DNA of 64,000 bases, taken from the NCBI GenBank assembly GCA_963833465.1, contig CAWHXW010000006.1, forward strand, positions 46,320 through 110,319. The letters are read 5' to 3'. Below, piece by piece: positions 38,046 through 47,994 of this stretch. Below the pieces are notes generated by a model. It was given only the letters and a program-made list of their open reading frames with translations, was not told where the DNA came from and searched no databases. The number at the start of each line of letters is the position of its first letter. The first letter of the stretch is position 1. The position numbers were made by a program, and so were the translations under genes. Origin of the DNA: Fen-1298 sp963833465. GTDB lineage: Bacteria; Bacteroidota; Ignavibacteria; UBA10030.

Positions 38046-38756
38046 CTAAGCCATATTATGAAAAACGGACTGCACATCATCGTCTTCTTCTATTCTGTCT
38101 AACAGTTCTTTCACTTCTTTTGCCTGCTCATCTGATAATTCTTTTGTTGTTGTAGGAAGATATTGAAGCTCCGAACTTTTAACCTCAATTTCTTTTTCTT
38201 CAAGATATTTTAACATCTTACCGTAGTCTTGAAATGATGTGTAAATTAAAAGTTCTTGTTCATGCTGAACAAGATCGTCTAAGCCGTGGTCGATCAATTC
38301 CAATTCGAATTCATCTATATTTGTGATTGCAGATGCCACGATTCGGATTAGACCTTTGCGTTCGAACATAAACATAAGTGAACCTGACGAACCAAGTGAC
38401 CCGCCTCCTTTTGAAAAGTAATGGCGGACGTTAGCAACAGTGCGTGTCGGGTTATCGGTTGTGCATTCGACAATTACGCCGATACCATGCGGAGCATAAC
38501 CTTCATAAACTATTTCTTCATATCCGGTTGTATCTTTATCCGATGCACGTTTGATAGCGGCTTCAACGCGGTCTTTAGGCATGTTGACACTTTTTGCATT
38601 TTGCATAGCAATACGAAGACGCGAGTTGCCTTTGGGGTCGGGCCCGCCTAATCTGACTGCAACATTTATATCGCGGCCGATTCTATTAAATGCCTTAGAC
38701 ATCCGCGCAAAGCGTGCGAACATCACATACTTTCTTTTTTCAAAAATTCTGCCCAT
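38046..38756 (-). CDS. yebC: YebC/PmpR family (TACO1-like) protein
   Basis: A 236-residue YebC/TACO1 family protein. Seen are NVAVRLGGPDPKGNSRLR, ANVRHYFSKGGGSLGSSGS and MFERKGLI, all typical. Family members were first described as DNA-binding regulators; more recent work links them to translation of proline-rich stretches. In place of the usual MAGHSKWANIKHRK start this protein has MGRIFEKRKYVMFARFARMSKAF, the variant N-terminus seen in Bacteroidota-type members. It is divergent from guaA, with 119 bases between. Confidence 0.93.
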   Translation of the reverse strand: MGRIFEKRKYVMFARFARMSKAFNRIGRDINVAVRLGGPDPKGNSRLRIAMQNAKSVNMPKDRVEAAIKRASDKDTTGYEEIVYEGYAPHGIGVIVECTTDNPTRTVANVRHYFSKGGGSLGSSGSLMFMFERKGLIRIVASAITNIDEFELELIDHGLDDLVQHEQELLIYTSFQDYGKMLKYLEEKEIEVKSSELQYLPTTTKELSDEQAKEVKELLDRIEEDDDVQSVFHNMA

Positions 38757-38875
38757 AAAATTTTCTTTTTTTTAAATGATTTGAATAAAATTTGCTCGGT
38801 TAAGATACGAATCTTCTTTTACATTTGGAAGGGTTGTAATTTTGAACTGCACCTGACTTTTTCATATATTAATTT

Positions 38876-40420
38876 ATGGAACATACACAATTACTTCTTG
38901 TCCTCGACTTCGGATCGCAATATACCCAGCTCATTGCCCGGCGGGTGCGTGAATTAGGAGTCTATTCTGAAATTCACCCGTTTCATTATTCCATCGAACA
39001 AATAAAATATTTACAGCCGGTCGGCATTATCTTGTCCGGCGGCCCGATGAGTGTCTATGAAAAAGACGCGCCTAAACCTGATCCGCGTGTTTTCGATTTA
39101 GGAGTTCCAATTCTTGGTATTTGTTACGGGCTGCAGCTTTTTGCAGATAAATTTGGCGGCATTGTCAATTCTGCTGCCCGCCGTGAATACGGCAAAGCAG
39201 ATTTGCAGATAGATGATAATAGTGACCTTCTTGCCGGACTTGATTCGGTTACACCAGTATGGATGAGTCATGGCGATGCACTTAGTAAGATGCCGGAAGG
39301 ATTTGAACCAATTGCGCATTCTCATAACGCTCCTATTTGCGCAATAAGGAATCTTAAAAATAAAATGTTCGGTGTGCAATTTCATCCGGAAGTAGCGCAC
39401 ACACCGGATGGAAAAAAAATTCTTGCTAATTTTTTATTTAAAATCTGCGGAGCAAAAGGCGACTGGACGCCGGCTTCGTTTATAGAACAAGCTGAAAAAG
39501 AAATTCGTGAGAAAGTCGGATCGGCAAAAGTTTTATGCGCGCTCAGCGGCGGTGTAGATTCATCGGTGCTTGCTGTTTTGCTGCACCGCGCTGTGGGGGA
39601 TCAACTGCATTGCGTTCATATTAATAACGGATTGATGCGAAAGAATGAAAGCGAGCAGGTTGTTAAAACTTTCCGCGATACATTTCATATTAATCTATCT
39701 TACGTTGATGCAGCCGAGATGTTTTTATCACTGCTTGCAGGTGTAGAAGATCCGGAAAAGAAAAGAAAAATAATCGGCAAGACATTTATTGAAGTGTTTG
39801 AAGAAGAAGCAAAAAAGTTAAGCGGCTCGGTTGAATATCTTGCACAAGGCACTCTTTATCCAGATGTGATTGAATCGGTTTCATTCAAAGGACCTTCTGT
39901 CACAATTAAATCTCACCACAATGTTGGCGGGCTGCCGGAGAAAATGAATTTCAAACTCATCGAACCGTTCCGAGAACTTTTCAAAGATGAGGTGCGTGAA
40001 ATTGGACGATTGCTTGAAGTTCCGGCTGATATAATCGGAAGGCATCCATTTCCTGGGCCAGGGCTTGCAGTACGTGTGCTCGGCGATATAACAAAAGAGA
40101 AACTTAAATTGATTTGCGAAGCGGACGATATTTTTATTCAGGAACTCAAGCGTTCGAATCTCTATGATAAAATCTGGCAGGCATTTGTAGTTTTACTTCC
40201 GGTTCGTTCTGTCGGAGTGATGGGCGACGGACGCACATACGAAAATGCCGTCGCACTTCGCGCTGTAACAAGCATGGATGGAATGACGGCAGATTGGGCA
40301 AAAATTCCGAACGATGTACTTGCGTATATTTCAAACAGAATTACGAATGAATTGCGTGGAATCAATAGAGTGGTTTATGACATCAGCTCCAAGCCGCCTG
40401 CAACAATCGAGTGGGAATGA
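38876..40420 (+). CDS. guaA: GMP synthase (glutamine-hydrolysing)
   Basis: A 514-residue GMP synthase converting XMP to GMP with ATP and glutamine. The N-terminal class I glutamine amidotransferase has Cys83 in GICYGLQ and FHPEVAHT with catalytic His and Glu. The ATP pyrophosphatase part begins with the PP-loop LSGGVDSSV. The C-terminal dimerisation domain ends RVVYDISSKPPATIEWE, the standard GuaA terminus. The gene is intact. Confidence 0.98.
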   Translation: MEHTQLLLVLDFGSQYTQLIARRVRELGVYSEIHPFHYSIEQIKYLQPVGIILSGGPMSVYEKDAPKPDPRVFDLGVPILGICYGLQLFADKFGGIVNSAARREYGKADLQIDDNSDLLAGLDSVTPVWMSHGDALSKMPEGFEPIAHSHNAPICAIRNLKNKMFGVQFHPEVAHTPDGKKILANFLFKICGAKGDWTPASFIEQAEKEIREKVGSAKVLCALSGGVDSSVLAVLLHRAVGDQLHCVHINNGLMRKNESEQVVKTFRDTFHINLSYVDAAEMFLSLLAGVEDPEKKRKIIGKTFIEVFEEEAKKLSGSVEYLAQGTLYPDVIESVSFKGPSVTIKSHHNVGGLPEKMNFKLIEPFRELFKDEVREIGRLLEVPADIIGRHPFPGPGLAVRVLGDITKEKLKLICEADDIFIQELKRSNLYDKIWQAFVVLLPVRSVGVMGDGRTYENAVALRAVTSMDGMTADWAKIPNDVLAYISNRITNELRGINRVVYDISSKPPATIEWE

Positions 40421-40558
40421 GTTCAAAAAAAAATAATGCAAAATGAAAAAGTGAAAATCAGCAGCGGATAGCAGCGTGCTAGCTGCGGTTGGAAGTAAAT
40501 TATAAAACGAAAAACCTATCAAGAATGATAACTTAGCGTTGAAGACTTCTTACTTTTA

Positions 40559-41281
40559 ATGATTCAACTTAAAAACGTTACAAAAAAATTTGGCAGTTTC
40601 ACGGCAGTTGATAATTTGACATTGACTGTGCCGAAGGGCGAATTCTTCGGATTCCTTGGACCAAATGGCGCTGGAAAAACTACTACAATTAAAATGATTG
40701 TCGGCTTATTTGCTCCGACATCCGGCAGTATCATTGTTAATAGTTACGATATTATAAAGCAGCCGATGGAAGTTAAACAATCCGTTGCTTATGTGCCGGA
40801 TGTACCATTCTTATACGAAAAGCTCACCGGCAGGGAATTTCTTTACTTCATTGGCGGCTTATTTAAAATTCCAAAACAGATATTGCATAACAGCGTTGGC
40901 GAACTAATCGATCATTTTGAAATCGGCAGCTGGATTGACAAGCGGACCGAAGATTATTCGCAAGGGATGAAACAGCGGATTACAATTGCTGCAGCGCTCC
41001 TTCATCATCCCAAAGCAATCATAATCGATGAACCGATGATAGGTCTGGATCCGCGAAGTGCGAAAATAGTTCGTGATACATTGCGGTTGCAATCGCAAAG
41101 CGGCATTTCTATTTTAATGTCTACGCACAGCTTGCCTGTTGCTGAAGAACTTTGCGACCGCATAGGCATTATCAACAATGGAAAATTGGTTTTCTGCGAT
41201 ACGCGCGAACAGCTGCAATTAGATAAAGCAAAGTACGACGGAAAATTCGAATCCGTATTTTTGGAAGTTACTAAACAGTAA
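40559..41281 (+). CDS. ABC transporter ATP-binding protein
   Basis: A 240-residue ABC ATPase of the ABC-2/exporter type (CcmA-like). Walker A is GPNGAGKTT, the signature loop is YSQGMKQRI (in place of LSGGQ), Walker B is AIIIDEPMIGLD and the switch His is in MSTHSLPVAEEL. It is five bases upstream of a broken permease gene, its likely partner. The substrate is unknown. Confidence 0.93.
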   Translation: MIQLKNVTKKFGSFTAVDNLTLTVPKGEFFGFLGPNGAGKTTTIKMIVGLFAPTSGSIIVNSYDIIKQPMEVKQSVAYVPDVPFLYEKLTGREFLYFIGGLFKIPKQILHNSVGELIDHFEIGSWIDKRTEDYSQGMKQRITIAAALLHHPKAIIIDEPMIGLDPRSAKIVRDTLRLQSQSGISILMSTHSLPVAEELCDRIGIINNGKLVFCDTREQLQLDKAKYDGKFESVFLEVTKQ

Positions 41282-41286
41282 CGCAA

Positions 41287-42983
41287 ATGTTTTTCCATAT
41301 CTTCCATTACAAAATTCTTTCATTCTTTAAAACTGCATTTGATAAACGCACTGTTTCCATCGTGCGCGGAATTGCCTCATCACTTGTATATTGCGGATTT
41401 GCCTACGGAGCGTACACGTTTGCTTTTTCAACAACACGTTTTATGCTTGAACATACCCGCACCGGCTTATACCTGTTCCACACTTTTATCTCGATGATGC
41501 TTTTCGTACTGTTCATTTCAGTCAATCTCGGCAACATCATCGTCTCGTACTCAACTCTTTATCGTTCATCTGAAGTAAGTTTTCTTCTTACGAAACCAGT
41601 TTCATTTAGCACAATTTTCATTTTAAAATTTTTCGACAATTTCTTTTACAGCTCAACTACACTTTTCGTCATAGCATTTATGGCGCTTTTCGGATACGGC
41701 AGCTACTTCGGTTACCCTTGGTAATTTTTTGCCGGAGCAATGTTCTTTGTGTTGATTCCGTTTATGTTTCTTTCTGCATGTCTTGCGGTAATAATTCTGA
41801 TGGGAATTATGAAGCTTGCCGGCAGAATCGGATTCCGAAAAGTAATGACCGGACTTTTTGCTATTTATTTCTTTTTCATCTATTTATTTTTTGATTCATC
41901 CAATCCAATTAAATTAGTAGAAAAGGTCAATCGTTTTTACCCAAATATAGATGAATATCTATCGAATGCGGCTCCGGGTTATCTTCAGTACCTTCCGAAT
42001 CAATGGGTGGCGCAATTTTTCTTTCATATTTCTAACGGCGAGGTGATGAAAGCATTGCCGTATGCCGGTATTCTTCTTTCCGTTACTATCCTTGCGTTTG
42101 CCTTACTAATACTTGTGGCAAAAAACTTTTATTATCGAAGCTGGTTAATTTCGTTAGACGTACAATCTTCGGCACAAAAAATTTATGATCCGGTTCACAG
42201 ACATTTTTTAGATTTTCGATCCAGAAGTTTATTTTCTTCACAGGTTGAAGTGCTGATTAAAAAGGAGTATTTCGTATTCATCAGAGAAGCCAGTCAATGG
42301 ATTCATTTTGTCGTTATGATTATTTTAACCGTACTATTCGCGATTAGTGTCAGCAAGATCAACCTTAATTGGCATATAATGGATGTGCAGATGCTGACAT
42401 ATTTAGTAATGTTTGTATTCGGCGGATTTATGATAAGCTCGCTTGCTCTTCGATTTGTTTTTCCGATGATCGGATTGGAAGGGCAGACATTTTGGGCGCT
42501 CCGAAGCAGTCCGATAAAAGAAAAAAAGATTATTCTGATAAAATTTATTCTTGGATTTATGCTGGTATTACCGATAGCAGAGTACATAGCCGCTGCAAGC
42601 AATATTCCATTTGTCGGTAAAACGGAATTGCGTTCGGTTTTGTTTTGGTTCGGCATATTCAGCGCATTTTGGATTTCTATGACGATGGTATCATTCAATC
42701 TCGGGTTTGGAGCTTTCTTTGCAAACTATCTAGAACGAAACCGATTCGTGCTGCATCTACGCAAGGCGCTACATTGGCCTTTTTAGCAACACTTATTTAT
42801 CTTATTATCATTGTTGTCATTATTCTTGTTCCGATATCTGCATATTTTGCGGCGTTATTTAAATCTAAAATATTCCACTTTGAACTGTTTCTGATTGCAG
42901 AAATACTCATTGCTGTAGTTTCGTTTTTTCTTTCTGCGTTCTGCTTTATTGTAGGATTACGTTCGATACGCCGAGATTTTTAA
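41287..42983 (+). pseudogene. ABC transporter permease, in-frame stop plus frameshift
   Basis: A large hydrophobic protein, about 565 residues if repaired, partner of the ABC ATPase just upstream. Many membrane segments are visible, as in Bacteroidota ABC-2-like permeases. The frame stops at TAA 41722-41724 and continues in the same frame with FFAGAMFFVLIPFMFLSACL, so one base change (for example to a Tyr codon) would restore it. A second break is near 42742: adding one C changes LERN-RFVLH to LERN-PIRAASTQGATLAFL, which continues to 42983. Two lesions in one gene suggest decay, though this sequence shows many indels elsewhere. If real, the ATPase would lack its channel. Confidence 0.7.
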
Positions 42984-43059
42984 TTGCAAATTACATTGTG
43001 ATATTGTATTTTCAACATCAATAACGAACCAACTTTGCACTTCTTTTATGAAAGTCTAA

Positions 43060-45057
43060 ATGAAAAATTCAATTACTCTTCCAGCAATTATTTTTGTGAC
43101 ATTTGCTTTCTCGATCTGCGTAAAATCTCAAACCCAGCAGGATAGTATTGTATTCAAACCCGAAGCAGAGCGTGAATTTGTCGATGCGATGAAATTATTC
43201 CAAGCGGGGCAATTTGATACTGCATCGGTTTTATTTACTCAATTGATTAAGGATTATCCCATAGGTCACCGGACAACTGGCGCGTTTATTATGGGCGCGA
43301 AAGCGTTTTATGAATTGAAAAATTACCGGGAATCTATCCGCCTTTTGAAAAATTTAATTGATCGTTATCCTCAATCAACTTACATAGATGATGCGCATTA
43401 TACGCTTGCGATTAATTATTTCCGCTCGGGGCGTTATGAAGATGCTGCATCGGAATGTATTATTGTGCTTCAAACGTCGCATGAGAAAAAATTGACGGAA
43501 CGTTCCGAGAAGCTGGTAGAAGCGCTGGCGTCGTCGTACCTTACGCTTTCGGAATTGCAGCAGCTTCAGCCGGATGCGAAAAGCGATGAGATGAAATCTC
43601 TTGTCACTGTTCGGATTGCGGAAAAACTACTACGTATCGGGGATGTTTCAACGGCAGAAGAGATGCTGCATAAAATTGCATCATTGCCGCCACAAATAAA
43701 ATATGTAAGCGATGCTCTTGCATTGTTAGAGCAAATTGAAAACCGCGGAATGAAGATCGGCGTAATTCTGCCGTTGATGCTGAAAGCAGAAAGCCCGTTG
43801 ACTCGGGCGCTGGGTGTGGAGTTTTTAGAGGGAATTAGGCTCGCAGTTGACGAGTACAATCAAAAAATGCCTGTAAAAATATTTCTTGACGTTCATGATA
43901 CAGAAAGAGATCCAAGCATAGCCGCACGGTTAGTTGCGGATTTATGCACAGATGAAAAAGTTTCTGCAATCATCGGGCCAATTTCGAGCAATGAAGTTTT
44001 TGCGAGCGCTGGAATTGCAAACGAACGCGGTGTTCCGTTAGTTACGCCGACTGCGACTGCAAACGGAATTGCTATTATCGGCCCTTTCATCTTTCAAGCA
44101 AATCCAGATTATGAAGTGCGGGGCTGCGATGCGGCGGCATTTGCTTACAAAACACTCGGCGCTCGGAATTTTGCCGTGCTTGCTCCGACGGATGTTGCGG
44201 GAAAGCAGATGGCTGAATCATTCGCTGCAGAAGTAGATTCGTTAGGCGGTGAAATGATTGATATGCAATGGTATGCTGCCGGCTCGTCTGATTTGAGAAC
44301 TGAATTGATGAGCATAAGGCGAAAAGCGCTTGCGAGAATTGAAGTACCGACGATTGATTTTAGCGCAAAGATGCGGCAAGCAGAATTGAATAAATTTATG
44401 AAGTGGGGTGTTAATCAACACTTACTCGATTCTCTTATTGAAGGTGAGCTAACTGCGCCTGTAACATTGTTGTTCGGCAGCAGGGGAAAACAGATTGCCG
44501 ACTCGCTAAAAATTCCGACACATCTTGAGCATATGAAATATGACAGTCTCGGTTTGCCTGTCACTACAATTGATGCTATTTTTGTGCCGATTGCAAGCTC
44601 GGAAGAAATTCCAATTGTCAGTTCACAAATTAAATTTTTTAACATTCAAGCGCAGATGCTCGGCACAGGAGAATGGAATGACGAAGCGGCGCTCGATCAG
44701 AATCGCCAGTACACCGACAGCTTGATATTTTTTGCGGATTCGTATCCAGATTTAAAAAGTGAAACTTACCGGACATTTGAAGCAAAATACAGGTTAGCTA
44801 ACAGCAATAAAACTCCGGGAACTAATGCTGTATTCGGTTACGACGTGGCGAATTTGGTTCTGCAGATTGTGTCGCAAGGGAAGTCAAGACGGAAAGATAT
44901 TGCCGCTGCGCTTGCAAAAGTAGAAGGATTTGAAGGGCTGCATTCACAAATTTCTCTTTCGAAAAATCGTGTGAATACCTGTTTGAGTGTTTTGCAGTAT
45001 AAAGGTCACCAGATTTATTGTATTGGAAAAATTGATTTTGCTCGTTTAGGGAATTAG
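43060..45057 (+). CDS. TPR plus periplasmic-binding-domain protein (LpoA/LivJ-like)
   Basis: A 665-residue exported protein. It has a signal peptide (cleavage near VKSQ), then TPR-like repeats at about residues 30-220 (FQAGQFDTASVLFTQLIKDYP and similar). After these comes a type I periplasmic-binding domain (about 230-650), with KIGVILPL, GIRLAVDEYN and IIGPISSNEVFASAGIANERGVPLVTPTAT. This order matches the outer-membrane activator LpoA of penicillin-binding proteins and amino-acid-receptor-like proteins in Bacteroidota. A role in sensing or in cell-wall synthesis is possible but not shown. No lipobox Cys was found, so it is probably periplasmic. radC starts three bases after its stop. Confidence 0.8.
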   Translation: MKNSITLPAIIFVTFAFSICVKSQTQQDSIVFKPEAEREFVDAMKLFQAGQFDTASVLFTQLIKDYPIGHRTTGAFIMGAKAFYELKNYRESIRLLKNLIDRYPQSTYIDDAHYTLAINYFRSGRYEDAASECIIVLQTSHEKKLTERSEKLVEALASSYLTLSELQQLQPDAKSDEMKSLVTVRIAEKLLRIGDVSTAEEMLHKIASLPPQIKYVSDALALLEQIENRGMKIGVILPLMLKAESPLTRALGVEFLEGIRLAVDEYNQKMPVKIFLDVHDTERDPSIAARLVADLCTDEKVSAIIGPISSNEVFASAGIANERGVPLVTPTATANGIAIIGPFIFQANPDYEVRGCDAAAFAYKTLGARNFAVLAPTDVAGKQMAESFAAEVDSLGGEMIDMQWYAAGSSDLRTELMSIRRKALARIEVPTIDFSAKMRQAELNKFMKWGVNQHLLDSLIEGELTAPVTLLFGSRGKQIADSLKIPTHLEHMKYDSLGLPVTTIDAIFVPIASSEEIPIVSSQIKFFNIQAQMLGTGEWNDEAALDQNRQYTDSLIFFADSYPDLKSETYRTFEAKYRLANSNKTPGTNAVFGYDVANLVLQIVSQGKSRRKDIAAALAKVEGFEGLHSQISLSKNRVNTCLSVLQYKGHQIYCIGKIDFARLGN

Positions 45058-45060
45058 CCA

Positions 45061-45786
45061 TTGAATCAGATCGGTAAAACTAAACAGGTATCTGAGCCGA
45101 CATTTTATCATCTTCCCATCACAGCGTGGCCTGCTGATGAACGCCCGAGAGAAAAACTTTTACATCATGGGGCAAATACGTTAAGCGATGCCGAATTGCT
45201 TGCAATTCTTATTCGAGTTGGGAAGAAAGGGGCGACGGCAGTTGATCTTGCGCGGCGCCTGTTCTCGAACGAAAGAACACTGCACGAAATATCTTTGTTG
45301 TCTGTTGAAGAAATTAAAAAATATGAGATTGGCGAAAGCCATGCTGTCGCAATCGCAGCAGCGTTTGAGCTTGCAAAACGGCTGCCGGAGACGAAAAGGA
45401 GAGAGCGGCTTGCTATCCAATCGCCGGAAGATATTGTTCAGCGATTTGGGACAAAGTTCAAAGATTTAGTACAGGAAGAATTTTGGGTTTTTCCTTTAAA
45501 CTCTATCAACCGGCTGCTTGAGCCAAAACAAATAACAAGGGGAATTTTGAATTCATCGCTTGCTCATCCTCGGGAATGTTTTCGCGAAGCGATTTCACAA
45601 TCAGCAGCGGCAGTTATTTTCGTGCACAATCATCCGAGCGGCAATCCGGAACCAAGCCAAGATGATCTTGCCATAACCAAACAGCTTGTAGAGGCAGGTA
45701 AGGTTATCGGCATAGCGGTGCATGATCACATTATTATTGCGGCAGATTGCTTCGTTAGTTTTGCGGACCGGAGATTAATTATTTAA
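45061..45786 (+). CDS. radC: RadC family JAB/MPN-domain protein
   Basis: A 241-residue RadC protein. After a helix-hairpin-helix part (LSDAELLAILIRVGKKGATAVDLARRL) comes the JAB/MPN metalloprotease-like domain with the zinc motif in VHNHPSGNPEPSQDD. Despite its name it is not clearly a repair enzyme; RadC-like genes are common near mobile DNA, and this one is the last gene before the cassette array. The start codon is TTG 45061, three bases after the previous stop. The gene is intact. Confidence 0.92.
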   Translation: MNQIGKTKQVSEPTFYHLPITAWPADERPREKLLHHGANTLSDAELLAILIRVGKKGATAVDLARRLFSNERTLHEISLLSVEEIKKYEIGESHAVAIAAAFELAKRLPETKRRERLAIQSPEDIVQRFGTKFKDLVQEEFWVFPLNSINRLLEPKQITRGILNSSLAHPRECFREAISQSAAAVIFVHNHPSGNPEPSQDDLAITKQLVEAGKVIGIAVHDHIIIAADCFVSFADRRLII

Positions 45787-46241
45787 AAGGATGAGGATGA
45801 AGATAGAAAATAAAAAGTAAAAGGTGGCGGGCAGAAAGTAAAAGGAAAAAAGAAAGAAAGAATGTTGAAGTAAGAATTTCAACTGAAAATTTTTTGGTCA
45901 TAAGATGTTTAGCGCGTATGAAGCTGTTGCAATAATTTTTGTTCAGGCAAAGTTTTCTATTGCTTTTTAATTATGAGAATTATAGATTAATTTGTCAATA
46001 GAATAAAGATACAAATTAAAAGTATCTTAGAGAGAGGAACTGTGGGAGCGATTAAGAAGTGTAGAACTCGAATACTGAATTTTTAGGAATATCAAATTTG
46101 TTGAATCTAGTGCATTGTTATTTTGACATTATGGTATGACATTTATTCAGGTTAGGTTGTAATGAGTTTATTGAATTTTATATTACTCTATAATTCATGC
46201 CTAATATGCATGATATATAGAATTATTCTATCTAATTACTA
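45787..46241. other. Noncoding gap at the left edge of the cassette array
   Basis: About 455 AT-rich bases with no gene. The place where an integrase and attI would be expected holds neither an integrase gene nor an attC. It contains a TTGACA at 46123-46128, a GTTAGGT at 46151-46157, and a GCCTAAT at 46199-46205 that faces the GTTAGGC at 46242 around a small hairpin (ATAGAA and TTCTAT). These could be remains of an attI region or of an earlier attC, or chance. The sequence has no integrase frame on either strand. Confidence 0.45.
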
Positions 46242-46248
46242 GTTAGGC
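46242..46248 (+). other. Integron core site (GTTAGGC) at the left edge of the first cassette
   Basis: A GTTRRRY-type core site. The ten bases GTTAGGCCGC from 46242 are the exact reverse complement of GCGGCCTAAC ending at 47078, the R'' box of the first complete attC. All other cassettes in this array show the same match, so this is the 5' end of cassette C0, with the crossover between 46242 and 46243. No attC lies to its left. It is thus either the attI junction or a secondary insertion point. Confidence 0.75.
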
Positions 46249-46288
46249 CGCTATTTCAGATAATCATTCACTTTCAAAAGGAGCACTT

Positions 46289-47051
46289 ATGAAATACCTA
46301 ACCCTGTTACTATTTCCCGTTCTGTTTCTTTTATCTTCCTGTATAAAAAGGTCCCCAAGGCCCAGCCGGACCATCAGAAGCCGATGAATTAACCGATCCA
46401 AGTGTAAAGCCAAAAGTAATTTGGACATTCCCAGAAAATGGCCAAACTGGGCCCATCAGCAATTTTAATGAAAGTATAAGTATTAGGTTTAACAAAATAA
46501 TGGATATTTCCACAGTCAACAAATCTTTGCAGCTATCACCGCAATCTGGTTATGCAAGAATAGACACAACTGAAGAAAACTCCCTTCCCACAGGCGATTT
46601 GATCTTTATCGATATTCGATCCGACTCATCTTACAGGTGGAATATAGGCCAAACCTACACCCTTACCGTTGCAACAACCTTGAAAGATATAAATGGAAAT
46701 TCATTGCAGTCCCCCTATGTTCTTTCATTTACACCAGAACCATATTTCCGGGTAACATATACTTATCCGAACAATGCGGCAACAAACGTGAGTCGAAATT
46801 ATGAAATCGAACTTGAGTTTAATAATACAATCAATTACTCCACATTCCTGTCCTCGATTTCCATTTCTCCTCCAGTCTCTGGATCTTGGAATTACTATGG
46901 GGAAAATTATGTCTATATAAACTTATCGAATCAGTTCGAACTCAGTCCCAACACTGCGTATGTCGTAACACTCGGTACGGGAATGCGTGACGCACAAGGA
47001 CGATCACTAACATCTCCTTTCACATTTTCGTTCACTACTGGCAGCCAATAG
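46289..47051 (+). CDS. C0: lipoprotein with Ig-like (Big_5-type) domains, one frameshift
   Basis: A lipoprotein, about 253 residues when repaired. Its leader MKYLTLLLFPVLFLLSSC has a lipobox ending at Cys18. A run of five A at 46345-46349 breaks the frame; with four A the sequence reads CIKGPQGPAGPSEADEL, a collagen-like linker. Two beta-sandwich Ig-like domains follow (about residues 38-145 and 150-250), with ISIRFNKIMDISTVNKS and YEIELEFNNTINYSTF typical of Big_5 domains. It has an AAAGGAG ribosome site at 46277-46283. It is the gene of cassette C0, which is bounded by the core site at 46242 and attC 1. Likely outer-membrane anchored; function unknown. Confidence 0.75.
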
Positions 47052-47071
47052 TCTCAAAATAATAGAAGGCG

Positions 47072-47223
47072 GCCTAACCAGTCGCTCAAGCTGACGGAAC
47101 CAGCGGTCGACGATTTCGCCGCGCGCCAGAAAAATTGTTAAAGAAAAGTGCAATGTCTGCCGCGCGGATAGTTTCTGATGATTTAGCTGTTCGCCGCCGC
47201 AGCTTAGCTCCGGTCCGTTAGGC
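47072..47223 (+). repeat. attC 1 (end of cassette C0)
   Basis: R'' GCCTAAC at 47072-47078 and R' GTTAGGC at 47217-47223, 152 bp. Its L'' box is GTCGCTCAAGCTG and L' is CAGCTTAGCTCC, so the outer part of its L stem pairs less well than in the others, and its loop is the most divergent of the array. It contains a CGGCGAACAG-like palindromic stretch not shared by other sites. Confidence 0.9.
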
Positions 47224-47243
47224 AGCCGGGAAAAGAGTGTTTA

Positions 47244-47948
47244 ATGAAAATATTCGCATTGTATATTTCACTGTTCTATTTGTTCTATGGTTGCAAAGAA
47301 AACTCTACACAGCCTGTCCAATCCGCAACCATATTGGATACAGTGAAGTGGTATCCAAGTCAATTATGCTGGGGAGCGTACGCTTGGGAGCTTCCTAATG
47401 GTGTTGAAGGACTTCCACCTACTGGTCTGATCGGTAGAGAACTCCCAAATGTAGAGAATGGCGATACCCTTTATCCTGGTGCAACTGGATTCAATCTTAT
47501 ATTGCATGTAAAAATGCCGACCCTTATAGGCTTTAGTTACATTATTGCGGCGGGTTATAATGGCGACAAAATAATATTTCATAATACGACAGCAACAAAA
47601 GGAAAAATATTCTATACCATTTCATTTAACCCTGTTGACAGTATTGGTTCACATTATCTGTGTCTATTCGATACATTTGTCAACAACTTAAATGCTGGCG
47701 ATGATTTTTATCCCGATCCTTGGAAAAAAATGTTTGTTTCGTCAAACATAGAACTTGATATACCACAAGAATATCTTTGCAGAAATCTAAATTCAGATAC
47801 CTCATTGAGTAATTATAGCATGAATCCTAATGATTTATTTATCAAAGGCTTGATGTTTTATTTTTGTCCTTTTGTCGGCAGTGGCAATCAGATGCCACCT
47901 TATTCCGGTACAATTTCGATTTCAAATATAAGAATAGAAGTTTATTAA
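47244..47948 (+). CDS. C1: hypothetical lipoprotein
   Basis: A 234-residue lipoprotein, first gene of cassette C1. Its leader MKIFALYISLFYLFYGC has a lipobox Cys at residue 17. The mature part is beta-rich and has no repeats or catalytic motif I recognise. It begins 20 bases after the cassette's left core site. The two other genes of C1 follow on the same strand. Function unknown. Confidence 0.7.
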   Translation: MKIFALYISLFYLFYGCKENSTQPVQSATILDTVKWYPSQLCWGAYAWELPNGVEGLPPTGLIGRELPNVENGDTLYPGATGFNLILHVKMPTLIGFSYIIAAGYNGDKIIFHNTTATKGKIFYTISFNPVDSIGSHYLCLFDTFVNNLNAGDDFYPDPWKKMFVSSNIELDIPQEYLCRNLNSDTSLSNYSMNPNDLFIKGLMFYFCPFVGSGNQMPPYSGTISISNIRIEVY

Positions 47949-47994
47949 TCTTTAAAGTCGTGTGTCTATATTAACAAACAAGTAAAACACTGCA

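Noticed and set aside
17288..41724. Stop-codon reassignment (TGA or TAA read as amino acid)
   Set aside because: Many intact genes end in TGA and TAA, and only two isolated in-frame stops are seen, so ordinary code with mutation or error is simpler.
45061..45786. RadC as part of the integron
   Set aside because: It is left of the array boundary at 46242 and is three bases from the preceding chromosomal gene, so it belongs to the chromosome.
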